A DNA stretch of 8,794 nt. Source: an uncultured Ruminococcus sp. (GTDB taxonomy: Bacteria > Bacillota > Clostridia > Oscillospirales > Acutalibacteraceae). A program made the translations under genes and the position numbers. Numbering within the stretch: position 1 is the stretch's first letter; every line of letters begins with the position of its first letter. Shown here in pieces: positions 1 through 8,032 of this stretch. Location: NCBI GenBank assembly GCA_945632055.1, contig CALZCU010000022.1, positions 1 through 8,794 of the forward strand. Reading direction: 5' to 3'. Below the pieces are notes generated by a model. That model was not told where the DNA came from. It did no database searches and was given only the letters and a program-made list of their open reading frames with translations.

Positions 1-14
1 AAAGCCGAGAGGTG

Positions 15-281
15 ATGTATCTGCATCTTGGACAGGATACTGTGGTTACGACCGAGAGTATCGTTGCGATGTTTGATATTGACGCCTGCACCGTTTCCAA
101 AAAAACGAGGGATTTTCTGGCGAATGCAGAGAAAAACGGCAGGGTAATTAATGTTTCCTTTGAACTGCCGAGGTCATTTGTAGTTTGTGAAAAAAACGGA
201 GAAACGACCGTATTCATATCTCAGCTTTCAACAAAAACCCTGCTGAACAGACAGTGTAATAAGAAGAGAATTGAAGGCTGA
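15..281 (+). CDS. remB: RemB-like (DUF370) extracellular matrix regulator homologue
   Basis: An 88-residue protein beginning MYLHLGQDTVV, the characteristic start of the RemA/RemB (DUF370) family. In Bacillus, RemA is a DNA-binding regulator of biofilm matrix genes, and RemB (YaaB) is its relative encoded between recF and gyrB. Visible family features are the segment IVAMFDID near residue 17, ELPRSFVV in the middle and ISQLSTKTLL near the C-terminus. I chose the ATG at 15 because MYLHLG is the conserved N-terminus; a GTG lies immediately upstream at 12. The Shine-Dalgarno-like GAGAGGTG abuts the start, which is closer than usual. The basic tail (NKKRIEG) is poorly conserved. Its position upstream of gyrB supports the assignment and suggests an origin-proximal locus, although here two extra genes separate it from gyrB. 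Regulatory targets in this organism are unknown. Confidence 0.85.
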   Translation: MYLHLGQDTVVTTESIVAMFDIDACTVSKKTRDFLANAEKNGRVINVSFELPRSFVVCEKNGETTVFISQLSTKTLLNRQCNKKRIEG

Positions 282-309
282 AAATTTTAAAATTAAAAGA
301 GGGAGCATT

Positions 310-1038
310 ATGAAAAATAAAAAATGTCCGTATTGTTCAAGGCGGATTTCATATATTTCTGCCTTTTCAAGCAGAAGAAAAGCCGAATACATCTGCGACA
401 GGTGCGGAAGGGAAAGCAAGGTTGTAATCAACCGTAAGGTTATTCTTGCCTTTACCGCCTGTGCGCTGATTTCAATTGCAATAATGATTGTTTGGATTGT
501 CGCAGGACTTGCCCACAATCCTCTCGGAATTTTGCTTGTTGCCGTTCCGCTTATTGTTTTTACGGTAATTTCACCGAGCTTTGTAAATTTTGCTCCGCTT
601 AAAAAGTACAAAAAATCTATGGAGGCAAGAAAGGCAGGAATTGAGTATTCCGACAATCTTGTGACCTCTGAGCTTGACGAAGCCGATTCTTCCTTCGGCG
701 GATTTTCCGACACAGGCTCAGGCTTTAAAATTAACTCCGATGTGTTCAACACAATCAGAGCAGAGCGCAATGCCGCAAGAGAAAAGTTGCAGAACGGTGA
801 AGACATTTCAAGCTCGTCCGAGCTTAACACTCCTGCAAATACCAAAAAAACAGCGCAGTTTGTTCCTGTGATAAAAAATGTCAGTACAAACGGTTCATCG
901 GCTGACGCACCTCTCAGAAAGCTCCATTCTGAGGGAACACATCAGGTGTCAAGAACCCGTCACTACATTCCCGAAGCCGAGGAAAGCGAAGCAAAAAGGT
1001 CTGAGGGGAACAGATATTCCGCAAACAGAAAGTTTTGA
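310..1038 (+). CDS. Zinc-ribbon membrane protein with two TM segments and a long polar tail
   Basis: A 242-residue protein of unknown function. The N-terminus has two CxxC pairs (Cys6/Cys9 and Cys29/Cys32) that look like a zinc ribbon in a basic context. Two hydrophobic segments follow at about residues 44-67 and 71-92, joined by a short AHNP turn. From about residue 98 to the end the protein is polar and low in complexity, rich in Ser, Glu, Lys and Asn, and probably disordered. The ATG at 310 is preceded by AGAGGGAG at good spacing; an in-frame TTG at 271 overlapping remB is less likely. Ribbon and tail probably both face the cytoplasm if the two segments form a hairpin (inference). It lies 28 nt after remB and 5 nt before a second protein of the same ribbon-plus-two-TM plan, so the three are probably co-transcribed. 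I do not recognise a named family. Confidence 0.8.
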   Translation: MKNKKCPYCSRRISYISAFSSRRKAEYICDRCGRESKVVINRKVILAFTACALISIAIMIVWIVAGLAHNPLGILLVAVPLIVFTVISPSFVNFAPLKKYKKSMEARKAGIEYSDNLVTSELDEADSSFGGFSDTGSGFKINSDVFNTIRAERNAAREKLQNGEDISSSSELNTPANTKKTAQFVPVIKNVSTNGSSADAPLRKLHSEGTHQVSRTRHYIPEAEESEAKRSEGNRYSANRKF

Positions 1039-1043
1039 TAGAT

Positions 1044-1340
1044 ATGTTTAAATTACCTGTTTGTCCCCACTGTAAAACCGTCTACAGATACGGAGATGTC
1101 AAAAGGGAAATGCGAAAAAAGAAATGCGTTTGCTACCACTGCAAGGGGCAGTTTCGGGCGGTTAAGAAAAAAATTTTATTTTTATTTTTAATAATTGCAT
1201 TAATTACTGCAATTTTTGATGTTTTAGAGCTATATATGATGAAAGGTGCGAGCTTTGTCGGCTTGATGATAACAAATGTGACTGCACTTACGGTCGGATT
1301 TTTTCTGATACCGTTCTTCGTCAGCTTCAAGAAGAAGTGA
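1044..1340 (+). CDS. Small zinc-ribbon membrane protein, two TM segments
   Basis: A 98-residue protein with a CPHC pair (Cys7/Cys10) and a CYHC pair (Cys30/Cys33), plus an extra Cys28. This gives a probable zinc ribbon in a very basic N-terminal half. Two hydrophobic segments follow, at about residues 46-67 and 70-94, and the protein ends in KKK. The plan repeats that of the preceding gene without its long tail, so the two may be diverged duplicates. The start is uncertain: the ATG at 1044 lies 5 nt after the previous stop and has only GAAAG upstream, while an in-frame TTG at 1035 would overlap that stop and add three residues. The tight coupling suggests translation linked to the upstream gene. 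The function is unknown, and no catalytic motif is visible. Confidence 0.75.
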   Translation: MFKLPVCPHCKTVYRYGDVKREMRKKKCVCYHCKGQFRAVKKKILFLFLIIALITAIFDVLELYMMKGASFVGLMITNVTALTVGFFLIPFFVSFKKK

Positions 1341-1344
1341 GATT

Positions 1345-1601
1345 TACAATTAACAATTTATAATTAACAATTGCGGTCGGGCAGACAGCTCGGATATATT
1401 AAATAAAACGGTTGCCCGAAGGTATTTATATTTACTTCACCTATTCGTAGGGAAAAGTCAAGACTGTATCTTACACTGTGAAAAACAACTTTATTTATAA
1501 CCTAATCACAGCGAACAATATTTAGCTATGCACACGCATTATTACAAATTCGGAGCGAAGCGACCCTCAATTTTTAATTTTTAATTTTTAATTTTTAATT
1601 G
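1345..1601 (-). repeat. Dispersed MITE/BIME-like repeat, copy A (inverted, degenerate)
   Basis: This stretch has no gene. It is an inverted copy of the repeat seen downstream of gyrB and gyrA. It opens with two copies of AATTAACAATT (1348-1358 and 1362-1372). It then carries GCGGTCGGGCAGACAG and ACGGTTGCCCGA, which match the reverse complement of copy B. TTCGTAGGGA is at 1445-1454, but the REP hairpin that should follow is decayed. The block at 1535-1565 is the reverse complement of 7674-7704 with one mismatch in 31. An AT-rich tract closes the unit. A 7-bp stem (1377-1383 with 1413-1419) is possible. I see no open reading frame in it, so it would depend on a transposase supplied in trans (inference). 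Confidence 0.7.
1571..1598. repeat. Short tandem repeat, TTTTTAA x4
   Basis: Four perfect head-to-tail copies of the heptamer TTTTTAA form the outer end of repeat copy A, directly upstream of the candidate gyrB promoter. The tract is prone to slippage and could act as an A/T-rich upstream promoter element; that role is inference. Confidence 0.85.
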
Positions 1602-1628
1602 ATTTAGTTTGAGCAAAGAAGTTATGAT
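1599..1628 (+). promoter_or_regulatory. Candidate sigma-A promoter of gyrB
   Basis: TTGATT (1599-1604) and TATGAT (1623-1628) are separated by 18 nt and are 4/6 and 5/6 matches to the -35 and -10 consensus. This would give a leader of about 55 nt before the gyrB start. The leader holds a small GTGTA/TACAC hairpin at 1655-1667. The -35 box falls on the last bases of repeat copy A, so the repeat may have supplied it. This is a consensus match by eye only. Confidence 0.35.
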
Positions 1629-1677
1629 AATATCGGGTTTTCTGCTCGTATTTAGTGTAGATTACACGAAACCGTAT

Positions 1678-1684
1678 GGGAGGT
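1678..1684 (+). promoter_or_regulatory. Ribosome binding site that fixes the TTG start of gyrB
   Basis: GGGAGGT ends 7 nt before the TTG at 1692, an almost ideal Shine-Dalgarno and spacing. The next in-frame ATG, at 1776, has no comparable site, so the longer TTG-initiated protein is preferred. Confidence 0.75.
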
Positions 1685-1688
1685 ATAA

Positions 1689-3701
<2,013 letters not shown>

Positions 3702-3726
3702 TCGAGTGATGAGTATTAAAAACTGA

Positions 3727-3966
3727 GTAGGGAATGGTACGGCAGTCGCCAAAAAACTCTCAATCCCCTTATGTAGGGAACGACCCCTGTGTCGTTCCTA
3801 AATAAGTTAGATGTATTTCAGTTAGGAACGACACAGGGGTCGTTCCCTACGAAGTTTTTTAGTCGTGAAAACGCAATATAAATACAGTCGGGCAACCGTT
3901 ATATTTTTCAAAAACGACCTGTCTGCACGACCGCAATTGTTAATTGTAATTTGTTAATTGTTAATT
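3727..3966 (+). repeat. Dispersed BIME-like repeat, copy B
   Basis: This unit of about 240 bp is collinear with 7767-8005 and in the same orientation. Shared blocks in order are TACGGCAGTC, AATCCCCTT, a pair of inverted GTAG-footed hairpins, CGCAATATAAATACAGTCGG, CTGTCTGCACGAC and the tail GCAATTGTTAATTGTAATTTG. Copy B lacks the GGTCGCTTCGCTCCG outer block that copies A and C have, so its left side seems truncated near the gyrB stop. It fills the gap between gyrB and the thioesterase, and its AT-rich tail ends 24 nt before the thioesterase start. No coding sequence is visible. Confidence 0.8.
3773..3850. repeat. Pair of inverted REP hairpins (BIME core) in copy B
   Basis: GTAG (3773-3776) is followed by a hairpin with stem GGAACGAC / GTCGTTCC (3777-3784 and 3791-3798) and loop CCCTGT. 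The same unit recurs on the opposite strand at 3825-3850. The outer arms 3773-3801 and 3822-3850 are a perfect 29-bp inverted repeat around a 20-nt centre. In enterobacterial REP sequences a GTAG tetranucleotide at the hairpin foot is what the RAYT recognises. In RNA this structure could also stop exonucleases or terminate transcription after gyrB (inference). Confidence 0.85.
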
Positions 3967-3990
3967 AAAAATAAATAAAGGGGTGTGAAT

Positions 3991-4422
3991 ATGCATTCAA
4001 GGACGAAAATCACTGTTCGCTATGCTGAAACCGACTGTATGGGAATTGCTCATCACTCAAATTTTCCCGTATGGTACGAGGTCGGCAGAACGGATTTTAT
4101 AAAATTATTCGGTACGACCTATTCGGAAATGGAAAAATCAGGAGTTATGACTCCCCTGCGCAACCTCAATTGCCATTTCAAGCTCCCTGCAAAATACGAG
4201 GACGAGCTTATTATCCGCACCTGGTGCACCGCAATTTCAGCGGCAAGAATTGAATTTTCCTACACCGTCAAGCGCATTGAGCCTGACGGAAGTGAAACCG
4301 AGCTTGGATATGGCTCGACCGAACACGGAATTGTTGACTCAAAAACCTTTCGTCCGTGCAGTATAAGAAAAAGACTCCCCGAGCTTTACGAGAAAATCAA
4401 CAATAACATCAAGCAGTTTTAA
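3991..4422 (+). CDS. Acyl-CoA thioesterase, hotdog fold (4HBT/YbgC-like)
   Basis: A 143-residue single hotdog domain of the 4-hydroxybenzoyl-CoA thioesterase/YbgC/FadM type, which hydrolyses acyl-CoA thioesters in the cytoplasm, usually as an oligomer. The N-terminal motif RYAETDCMGIAHHSNF matches the family active-site signature. Asp15 is the expected catalytic residue and His21/His22 lie where the family has a conserved His, followed by WYEVGR at 28-33. Length is typical and the gene looks intact. The ATG at 3991 follows AAAGGGGTG at good spacing; a GTG at 3985 lies within that site. The natural substrate cannot be read from sequence. The gene is foreign to the usual gyrB-gyrA junction and is flanked by repeat copy B and the RAYT region, so it may have arrived here by rearrangement (inference). 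Confidence 0.88.
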   Translation: MHSRTKITVRYAETDCMGIAHHSNFPVWYEVGRTDFIKLFGTTYSEMEKSGVMTPLRNLNCHFKLPAKYEDELIIRTWCTAISAARIEFSYTVKRIEPDGSETELGYGSTEHGIVDSKTFRPCSIRKRLPELYEKINNNIKQF

Positions 4423-4427
4423 TTATA

Positions 4428-4453
4428 GCTTCGCACCAATTTCATAATAATGC
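4428..4453 (+). repeat. Degenerate outer block of the dispersed repeat, upstream of the RAYT
   Basis: GCTTCGCACCAATTTCATAA and the following ATAATGC align, with two single-base gaps and a few substitutions, to 7679-7703 in copy C and to the reverse complement of 1536-1560 in copy A. This links the RAYT locus to the non-autonomous repeats. The alignment was done by eye. Confidence 0.5.
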
Positions 4454-4493
4454 TTGTTGTTGTTAAGTGTATATATGATGATCTCCGTAACAA

Positions 4494-4520
4494 TTCGTAG
4501 GGACACGGCGTGCCGTGTCC
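4494..4520 (+). repeat. REP sequence upstream of the RAYT gene
   Basis: TTC is followed by GTAG (4497-4500) and then the hairpin arms GGACACGGC (4501-4509) and GCCGTGTCC (4512-4520) around GT. A GTAG foot with a compact hairpin is the classical REP architecture. The whole 27 nt recur as an exact reverse complement at 5008-5034 inside the RAYT reading frame. The stem differs from that of the hairpins in copies B and C but shares the GTAGGGA start. Confidence 0.85.
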
Positions 4521-4581
4521 GGCAGTGAACCACTACGGTTAATTTAAGCAGACAGGTAAATGTAAAAATACCCTTGTTGGT

Positions 4582-4599
4582 ACACGGCGAGTGTCCGAC
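4582..4599 (+). repeat. Possible decayed REP remnant
   Basis: ACACGGCGAGTGTCCGAC resembles the upstream REP hairpin with the middle of the second arm deleted and no GTAG foot. It lies 30 nt before the RAYT start and includes a GTG (4591) in frame with it. The evidence is weak. Confidence 0.3.
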
Positions 4600-4629
4600 A
4601 ATGTAACGCAAAGCATAAACATACGGCAT

Positions 4630-5172
4630 ATGACTGAACAAAAACGAAAGCAAATCCGCTTAAAAGAATACGATTATTCCGACAACGGAGCATATTTTAT
4701 TACAATGTGTTCGCATAATAAAAACTGCATTTTTGGTTTTATTAAGGACGGCGAAATGCATTATAATAATTTTGGAAGAATTGCAGAGGAGGAAATCCTG
4801 CAAACAAATTTACTCCGTGAAAAAAGTGGAATAAAAATAACAAAATATGTAGTAATGCCAAACCACATACATTTATTAATTGAAATAATAAATAACTTTG
4901 AAAATCAGGAGAGAAGAAACGGATTTTCAAAAATAATTCCGCAATCAATATCATCTGTTATCGGTGCTTACAAGTCATCAGTAACCAAGAGAATAAGGCA
5001 GGCAGAAGGACACGGCACGCCGTGTCCCTACGAAAACTCTGAGAAACCTGTGATATGGCAGTCAAGATTTTATGACCATATAATAAGAAATCAGGCAGAT
5101 TATGAAAGAATATGGAATTACATTGATACTAATCCATTAAGATGGGAATTAGATAAATATTATGCATTTTAA
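4630..5172 (+). CDS. REP-associated tyrosine transposase (RAYT, IS200-like Y1 family)
   Basis: A 180-residue HUH single-strand nuclease of the Y1 transposase superfamily. RAYTs cut and rejoin single-stranded DNA at REP hairpins carrying a GTAG foot. Visible motifs are the N-terminal strand [12 protein letters not shown] (20-31), the metal-binding HUH signature MPNHIHLL with His79 and His81, the probable catalytic Tyr114 in [10 protein letters not shown], and the RAYT-type C-terminus with [12 protein letters not shown] (143-154) and NPLRW (168-172). The ATG at 4630 fits the family N-terminus but has no clear ribosome binding site; an in-frame GTG at 4591 would add 13 residues. Residues 127-135 are encoded by an in-frame REP palindrome. 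The gene is visibly more A+T-rich than the gyrase genes and uses many AAA, ATA and AAT codons, consistent with transfer. Both ends are intact and no frameshift is seen, so it may be active. It ends 35 nt before gyrA. Confidence 0.92.
   Translation: MTEQKRKQIRLKEYDYSDNGAYFITMCSHNKNCIFGFIKDGEMHYNNFGRIAEEEILQTNLLREKSGIKITKYVVMPNHIHLLIEIINNFENQERRNGFSKIIPQSISSVIGAYKSSVTKRIRQAEGHGTPCPYENSEKPVIWQSRFYDHIIRNQADYERIWNYIDTNPLRWELDKYYAF
5008..5034 (-). repeat. REP palindrome inside the RAYT coding sequence
   Basis: This is the exact 27-nt reverse complement of 4494-4520, with the GTAG foot read on the - strand (CTAC at 5028-5031). It occupies exactly nine codons (Gly127 to Glu135) and keeps the frame. 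It falls in the linker between the catalytic-Tyr helix and the conserved WQ..FYDH motif, a place likely to tolerate extra residues. Confidence 0.88.
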
Positions 5173-5207
5173 TAAAAATCAAAATCTCGGCTAAGAGAGG
5201 TAAAAAT

Positions 5208-7658
5208 ATGGATAATGAACAATTAAGTCAGGCAAAAATTATTGATGTTGACCTGCAAAATGAGATGCGCAAGAGCTTTCTTGACTACTCAATGAGCGTC
5301 ATTGTTGCCCGTGCGCTTCCCGATGTCCGTGACGGTCTTAAGCCCGTTCACAGGCGTATTCTTTACACGATGTACGAAAAAGGTCTTGAACCGTCAAAGC
5401 CGTACCACAAGTGCGCCGACACCGTCGGCTCTGTGCTGGGTGCTTACCACCCCCACGGCGACGCATCTGTTTATGACGCTCTTGTCCGTCTTGCTCAGGA
5501 CTTTTCTATGAGATATATGCTCGTTGACGGTCACGGCAACTTCGGCTCGGTTGACGGCGACCCGCCTGCTGCTTACCGTTACACCGAAGCGAGAATGAGC
5601 AAAATCTCGCTCGATATGCTCACCGACATTGAAAAGGAAACTGTTGATTTCATACCAAACTACGACGACCGACTCAAAGAGCCTGTTGTGCTTCCGAGCC
5701 GTTTTCCGAATCTTCTTGTGAACGGCTCAAGCGGTATCGCAGTAGGTATGGCTACGAACATTCCTCCTCACAATCTCGGCGAAACAATTGACGCCGTTTG
5801 TATGCTCATCGACAATCCCGACGCTGAGATTGCCGATTTGATGGAGTGCATACCCGGTCCCGACTTCCCGACAGGCGGCATAATTATGGGCAGAAGCGGA
5901 ATCAGAGCCGCCTATGCAACAGGCAAGGGCAAAATTATTGTCCGTGCAAAGACAGAAATTGTCGAAGCCAAGAACGGCAGATTCAAGATTATCGTTACCG
6001 AGCTTCCGTATCAGGTCAACAAGGCAAGGCTGATTAAATATATCGCAGACCTTGTAAAGGACAAGAAAATTGAGGGTATTTCAAATATTGAGGACCACTC
6101 CGACCGAAACGGAATGCACATTGAAATTGACATAAAGCGTGACGCTTCTCCGCAGGTTGTGCTCAATCAGCTCTTCTCGTTCACTCAGCTTCAGGTGACC
6201 TTCGGCGCAATTATGCTTGCAATCGTTGACGGTGAGCCGAAAATTCTCTCGCTCAAAGAGATGCTTCAGTGCTATATTGAGTTTCAGGAGAGCGTAATCC
6301 ACCGCAGAACAGAGTTTGATTTGAAAAAGGCTCAGGACAGAGCGCATATTCTTGAGGGCTTGAAAATTGCAATCGACTTTATTGACGAGGTAATTGCAAT
6401 CATCAGAAAGAGCAAGGATCAGCCGTCTGCAAGAGCGGCTCTTATGGAGAGGTTCAGCCTTGACGAGGTGCAGGCGCAGGCTATCGTTCAGATGAGATTA
6501 GGTCAGCTCACCAATATGGAAAGGGCAAAAATTGAGGACGAAATTGCGGCTCTCCAAGCAAAAATCAAGGAATATCTTGAAATCCTCGGCAGTGAAACAA
6601 GAAAGCTCGAAATTGTCAAGGAGGAGCTTACCGCAATCAGAAATAAATACGCAGACCCCAGACGCACAGAGATTTGTGCAGTCAGCGGCGAGGTTGACAT
6701 TGAGGACCTGATTCCGCAGGAGGAGTGTGTTCTCACGCTCACTCAGTTCGGCTATGTAAAGAGGCTTGCCGTTGACACCTACAAAATCCAGCGCAGAGGC
6801 GGCAGAGGTGTTTCGGGAATGTCACGGCGTGAGGAAGATGTCGCAACGGAGATGTTCATCATCAACTCTCACGATTATGTGCTGTTCTTCACCGACAAGG
6901 GCAGGGTTTACAGGCTGAAATGCTACGAGGTTCCCGAAGGCTCAAGGCAGTCAAAGGGAATCAATATTGCAAACATTCTTCCGCTTGCGCCCGATGAAAA
7001 GGTAACCTCAATGATAAGAGTGCCTGAGTTTGACGAGGAAAAGTACCTCATTATGGTCACAAGGCAGGGTGTTATCAAGAGAATTGAGCTTAATGCCTAC
7101 AACACAGCAAGAAAGGGCGGCTTGATTGCGCTTGAGCTTAACGAGGGTGATGAGCTTGCTTGGGTGAGAATGACAGACGGTAAACAGCAGGTTATCGTTG
7201 CAACCAAAAAGGGAGCGGCTATCCGCTTTAACGAAACCGATGTGCGCCCGATGGGCAGACTTGCAAAGGGCGTAAAGGCTATTGCGCTCAAGGACGGCGA
7301 CAGCGTTGTCGGAATGAGCGTTGTGCGTGAGGGAGGTCTTGTGCTGACCGTTTCCGAAACAGGCTACGGCAGACTTTCAAGCCCCGATGATTACCGAATC
7401 CAGAGCAGGGGCGGCAAGGGACTTATCAATTACCACACCGAAAAATTCGGCGATGTTGCCGCAATCAAGGTTGTTGACCTTGAGGACGATATAATCATAA
7501 TTTCGCAGGACGGCATAATTATCAGAATTGCCGCCGAGTCAATCAGACTTTGCTCCCGTCCGTCAAAGGGCGTAACCGTTATGAAGGTTAATGAGGGCGA
7601 CAGGGTTGTGACAATTGCCCGTGCGCCGCACGAGGAAGAGGAAGAAGTTAATAATTGA
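5208..7658 (+). CDS. gyrA: DNA gyrase subunit A
   Basis: The 816-residue DNA cleavage and wrapping subunit of gyrase. The breakage-reunion domain shows [16 protein letters not shown] (35-50), [10 protein letters not shown] (81-90) and [10 protein letters not shown] with catalytic Tyr125. A long coiled-coil region follows at about 365-480. The C-terminal beta-pinwheel starts near residue 490 and carries the GyrA box QRRGGRG (528-534), which identifies gyrase rather than topoisomerase IV; further blade repeats run to about 805, with an acidic tail HEEEEEVNN. The ATG at 5208 follows AGAGAGGT at good spacing. In the quinolone-resistance region, Ala86 stands where E. coli has Ser83; Asp90 matches Asp87. 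Only 35 nt separate it from the RAYT stop, so its promoter must lie within or upstream of the RAYT region or it is read through from upstream genes (inference). The stop codon abuts repeat copy C. Confidence 0.97.
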   Translation: MDNEQLSQAKIIDVDLQNEMRKSFLDYSMSVIVARALPDVRDGLKPVHRRILYTMYEKGLEPSKPYHKCADTVGSVLGAYHPHGDASVYDALVRLAQDFSMRYMLVDGHGNFGSVDGDPPAAYRYTEARMSKISLDMLTDIEKETVDFIPNYDDRLKEPVVLPSRFPNLLVNGSSGIAVGMATNIPPHNLGETIDAVCMLIDNPDAEIADLMECIPGPDFPTGGIIMGRSGIRAAYATGKGKIIVRAKTEIVEAKNGRFKIIVTELPYQVNKARLIKYIADLVKDKKIEGISNIEDHSDRNGMHIEIDIKRDASPQVVLNQLFSFTQLQVTFGAIMLAIVDGEPKILSLKEMLQCYIEFQESVIHRRTEFDLKKAQDRAHILEGLKIAIDFIDEVIAIIRKSKDQPSARAALMERFSLDEVQAQAIVQMRLGQLTNMERAKIEDEIAALQAKIKEYLEILGSETRKLEIVKEELTAIRNKYADPRRTEICAVSGEVDIEDLIPQEECVLTLTQFGYVKRLAVDTYKIQRRGGRGVSGMSRREEDVATEMFIINSHDYVLFFTDKGRVYRLKCYEVPEGSRQSKGINIANILPLAPDEKVTSMIRVPEFDEEKYLIMVTRQGVIKRIELNAYNTARKGGLIALELNEGDELAWVRMTDGKQQVIVATKKGAAIRFNETDVRPMGRLAKGVKAIALKDGDSVVGMSVVREGGLVLTVSETGYGRLSSPDDYRIQSRGGKGLINYHTEKFGDVAAIKVVDLEDDIIIISQDGIIIRIAAESIRLCSRPSKGVTVMKVNEGDRVVTIARAPHEEEEEVNN

Positions 7659-7659
7659 T

Positions 7660-8005
7660 AATTAACAATTAATGGTCGCTTCGCTCCGAATTTGTAATAG
7701 TGCGTATATTTTGGAGGTGTTTGTTTGTTGTGGTTTGATTTATTTGTATTAGCTTGGATTTACAAGGTAAGGAACGATACGGCAGTCACCAAAATTCCAA
7801 TCCCCTTTGTAGGGAAAGACCCCTGTGTCGTTCCTAACTGACATACATCTAACATATATAGGAACGACACAGGGGTCGTTCCCTACGAAGTTATTTTTAA
7901 GTCAGGTTACCGCAATATAAATACAGTCGGGATACCGTTGTTTTTTCTATTGCCGAGCTGTCTGCACGACTGCAATTGTTAATTGTAATTTGTAAATTGT
8001 AAATT
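7660..8005 (+). repeat. Dispersed MITE/BIME-like repeat, copy C (fullest copy)
   Basis: A gene-free element of about 350 bp between gyrA and the lipoprotein gene. Ends are inverted: AATTAACAATT at 7660-7670 and AATTGTTAATT at 7974-7984, followed by further AATTG-type repeats to 8005. Inside, GGTCGCTTCGCTCCGAATTT and the bases after it (7674-7704) match copy A inverted. From 7767 onward it is collinear with copy B, including the double hairpin with its identical 22-nt separation of GTAG...CCTA units. There is no open reading frame, so it looks like a MITE carrying a BIME. The gyrA stop codon sits 2 nt outside the left inverted end. Confidence 0.75.
7809..7886. repeat. Pair of inverted REP hairpins (BIME core) in copy C
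   Basis: GTAG (7809-7812) is followed by GGAAAGAC / GTCGTTCC (7813-7820 and 7827-7834), with the opposite-strand unit at 7861-7886. The outer arms 7809-7836 and 7859-7886 pair over 28 nt with one mismatch (A instead of C at 7817). Spacer length equals that of copy B, but the spacer sequences differ, so the arms are better conserved than the centre. Confidence 0.85.
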
Positions 8006-8032
8006 GAAAAAGTCTATCGTCAGAGGTGAAAA

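Noticed and set aside
271..309. TTG start at 271 for the first zinc-ribbon protein
   Set aside because: It overlaps the end of remB and lacks a good ribosome binding site, while the ATG at 310 has one and begins directly before the zinc ribbon.
228..845. Long - strand open frame of 205 codons opposite the first zinc-ribbon gene
   Set aside because: It overlaps a + strand gene with CxxC pairs, membrane segments and a good ribosome binding site, and its own translation shows no recognisable domain.
1571..1598. CRISPR-like array
   Set aside because: The unit is a 7-nt tandem repeat without spacers.
3773..3850. Simple rho-independent terminator of gyrB
   Set aside because: The hairpin starts 71 nt after the stop, has no adjacent T tract on the inner hairpin, and recurs almost unchanged after gyrA with GTAG feet, so a repeat origin explains it better; it may still affect transcripts.
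4423..4653. - strand open frame of 76 codons upstream of the RAYT
   Set aside because: It covers the REP and repeat DNA and gives no recognisable protein.
4630..5172. Classical IS200/IS605 insertion sequence
   Set aside because: The protein has the RAYT-type C-terminus, no TnpB gene is present, and GTAG-footed REPs rather than IS ends flank it.
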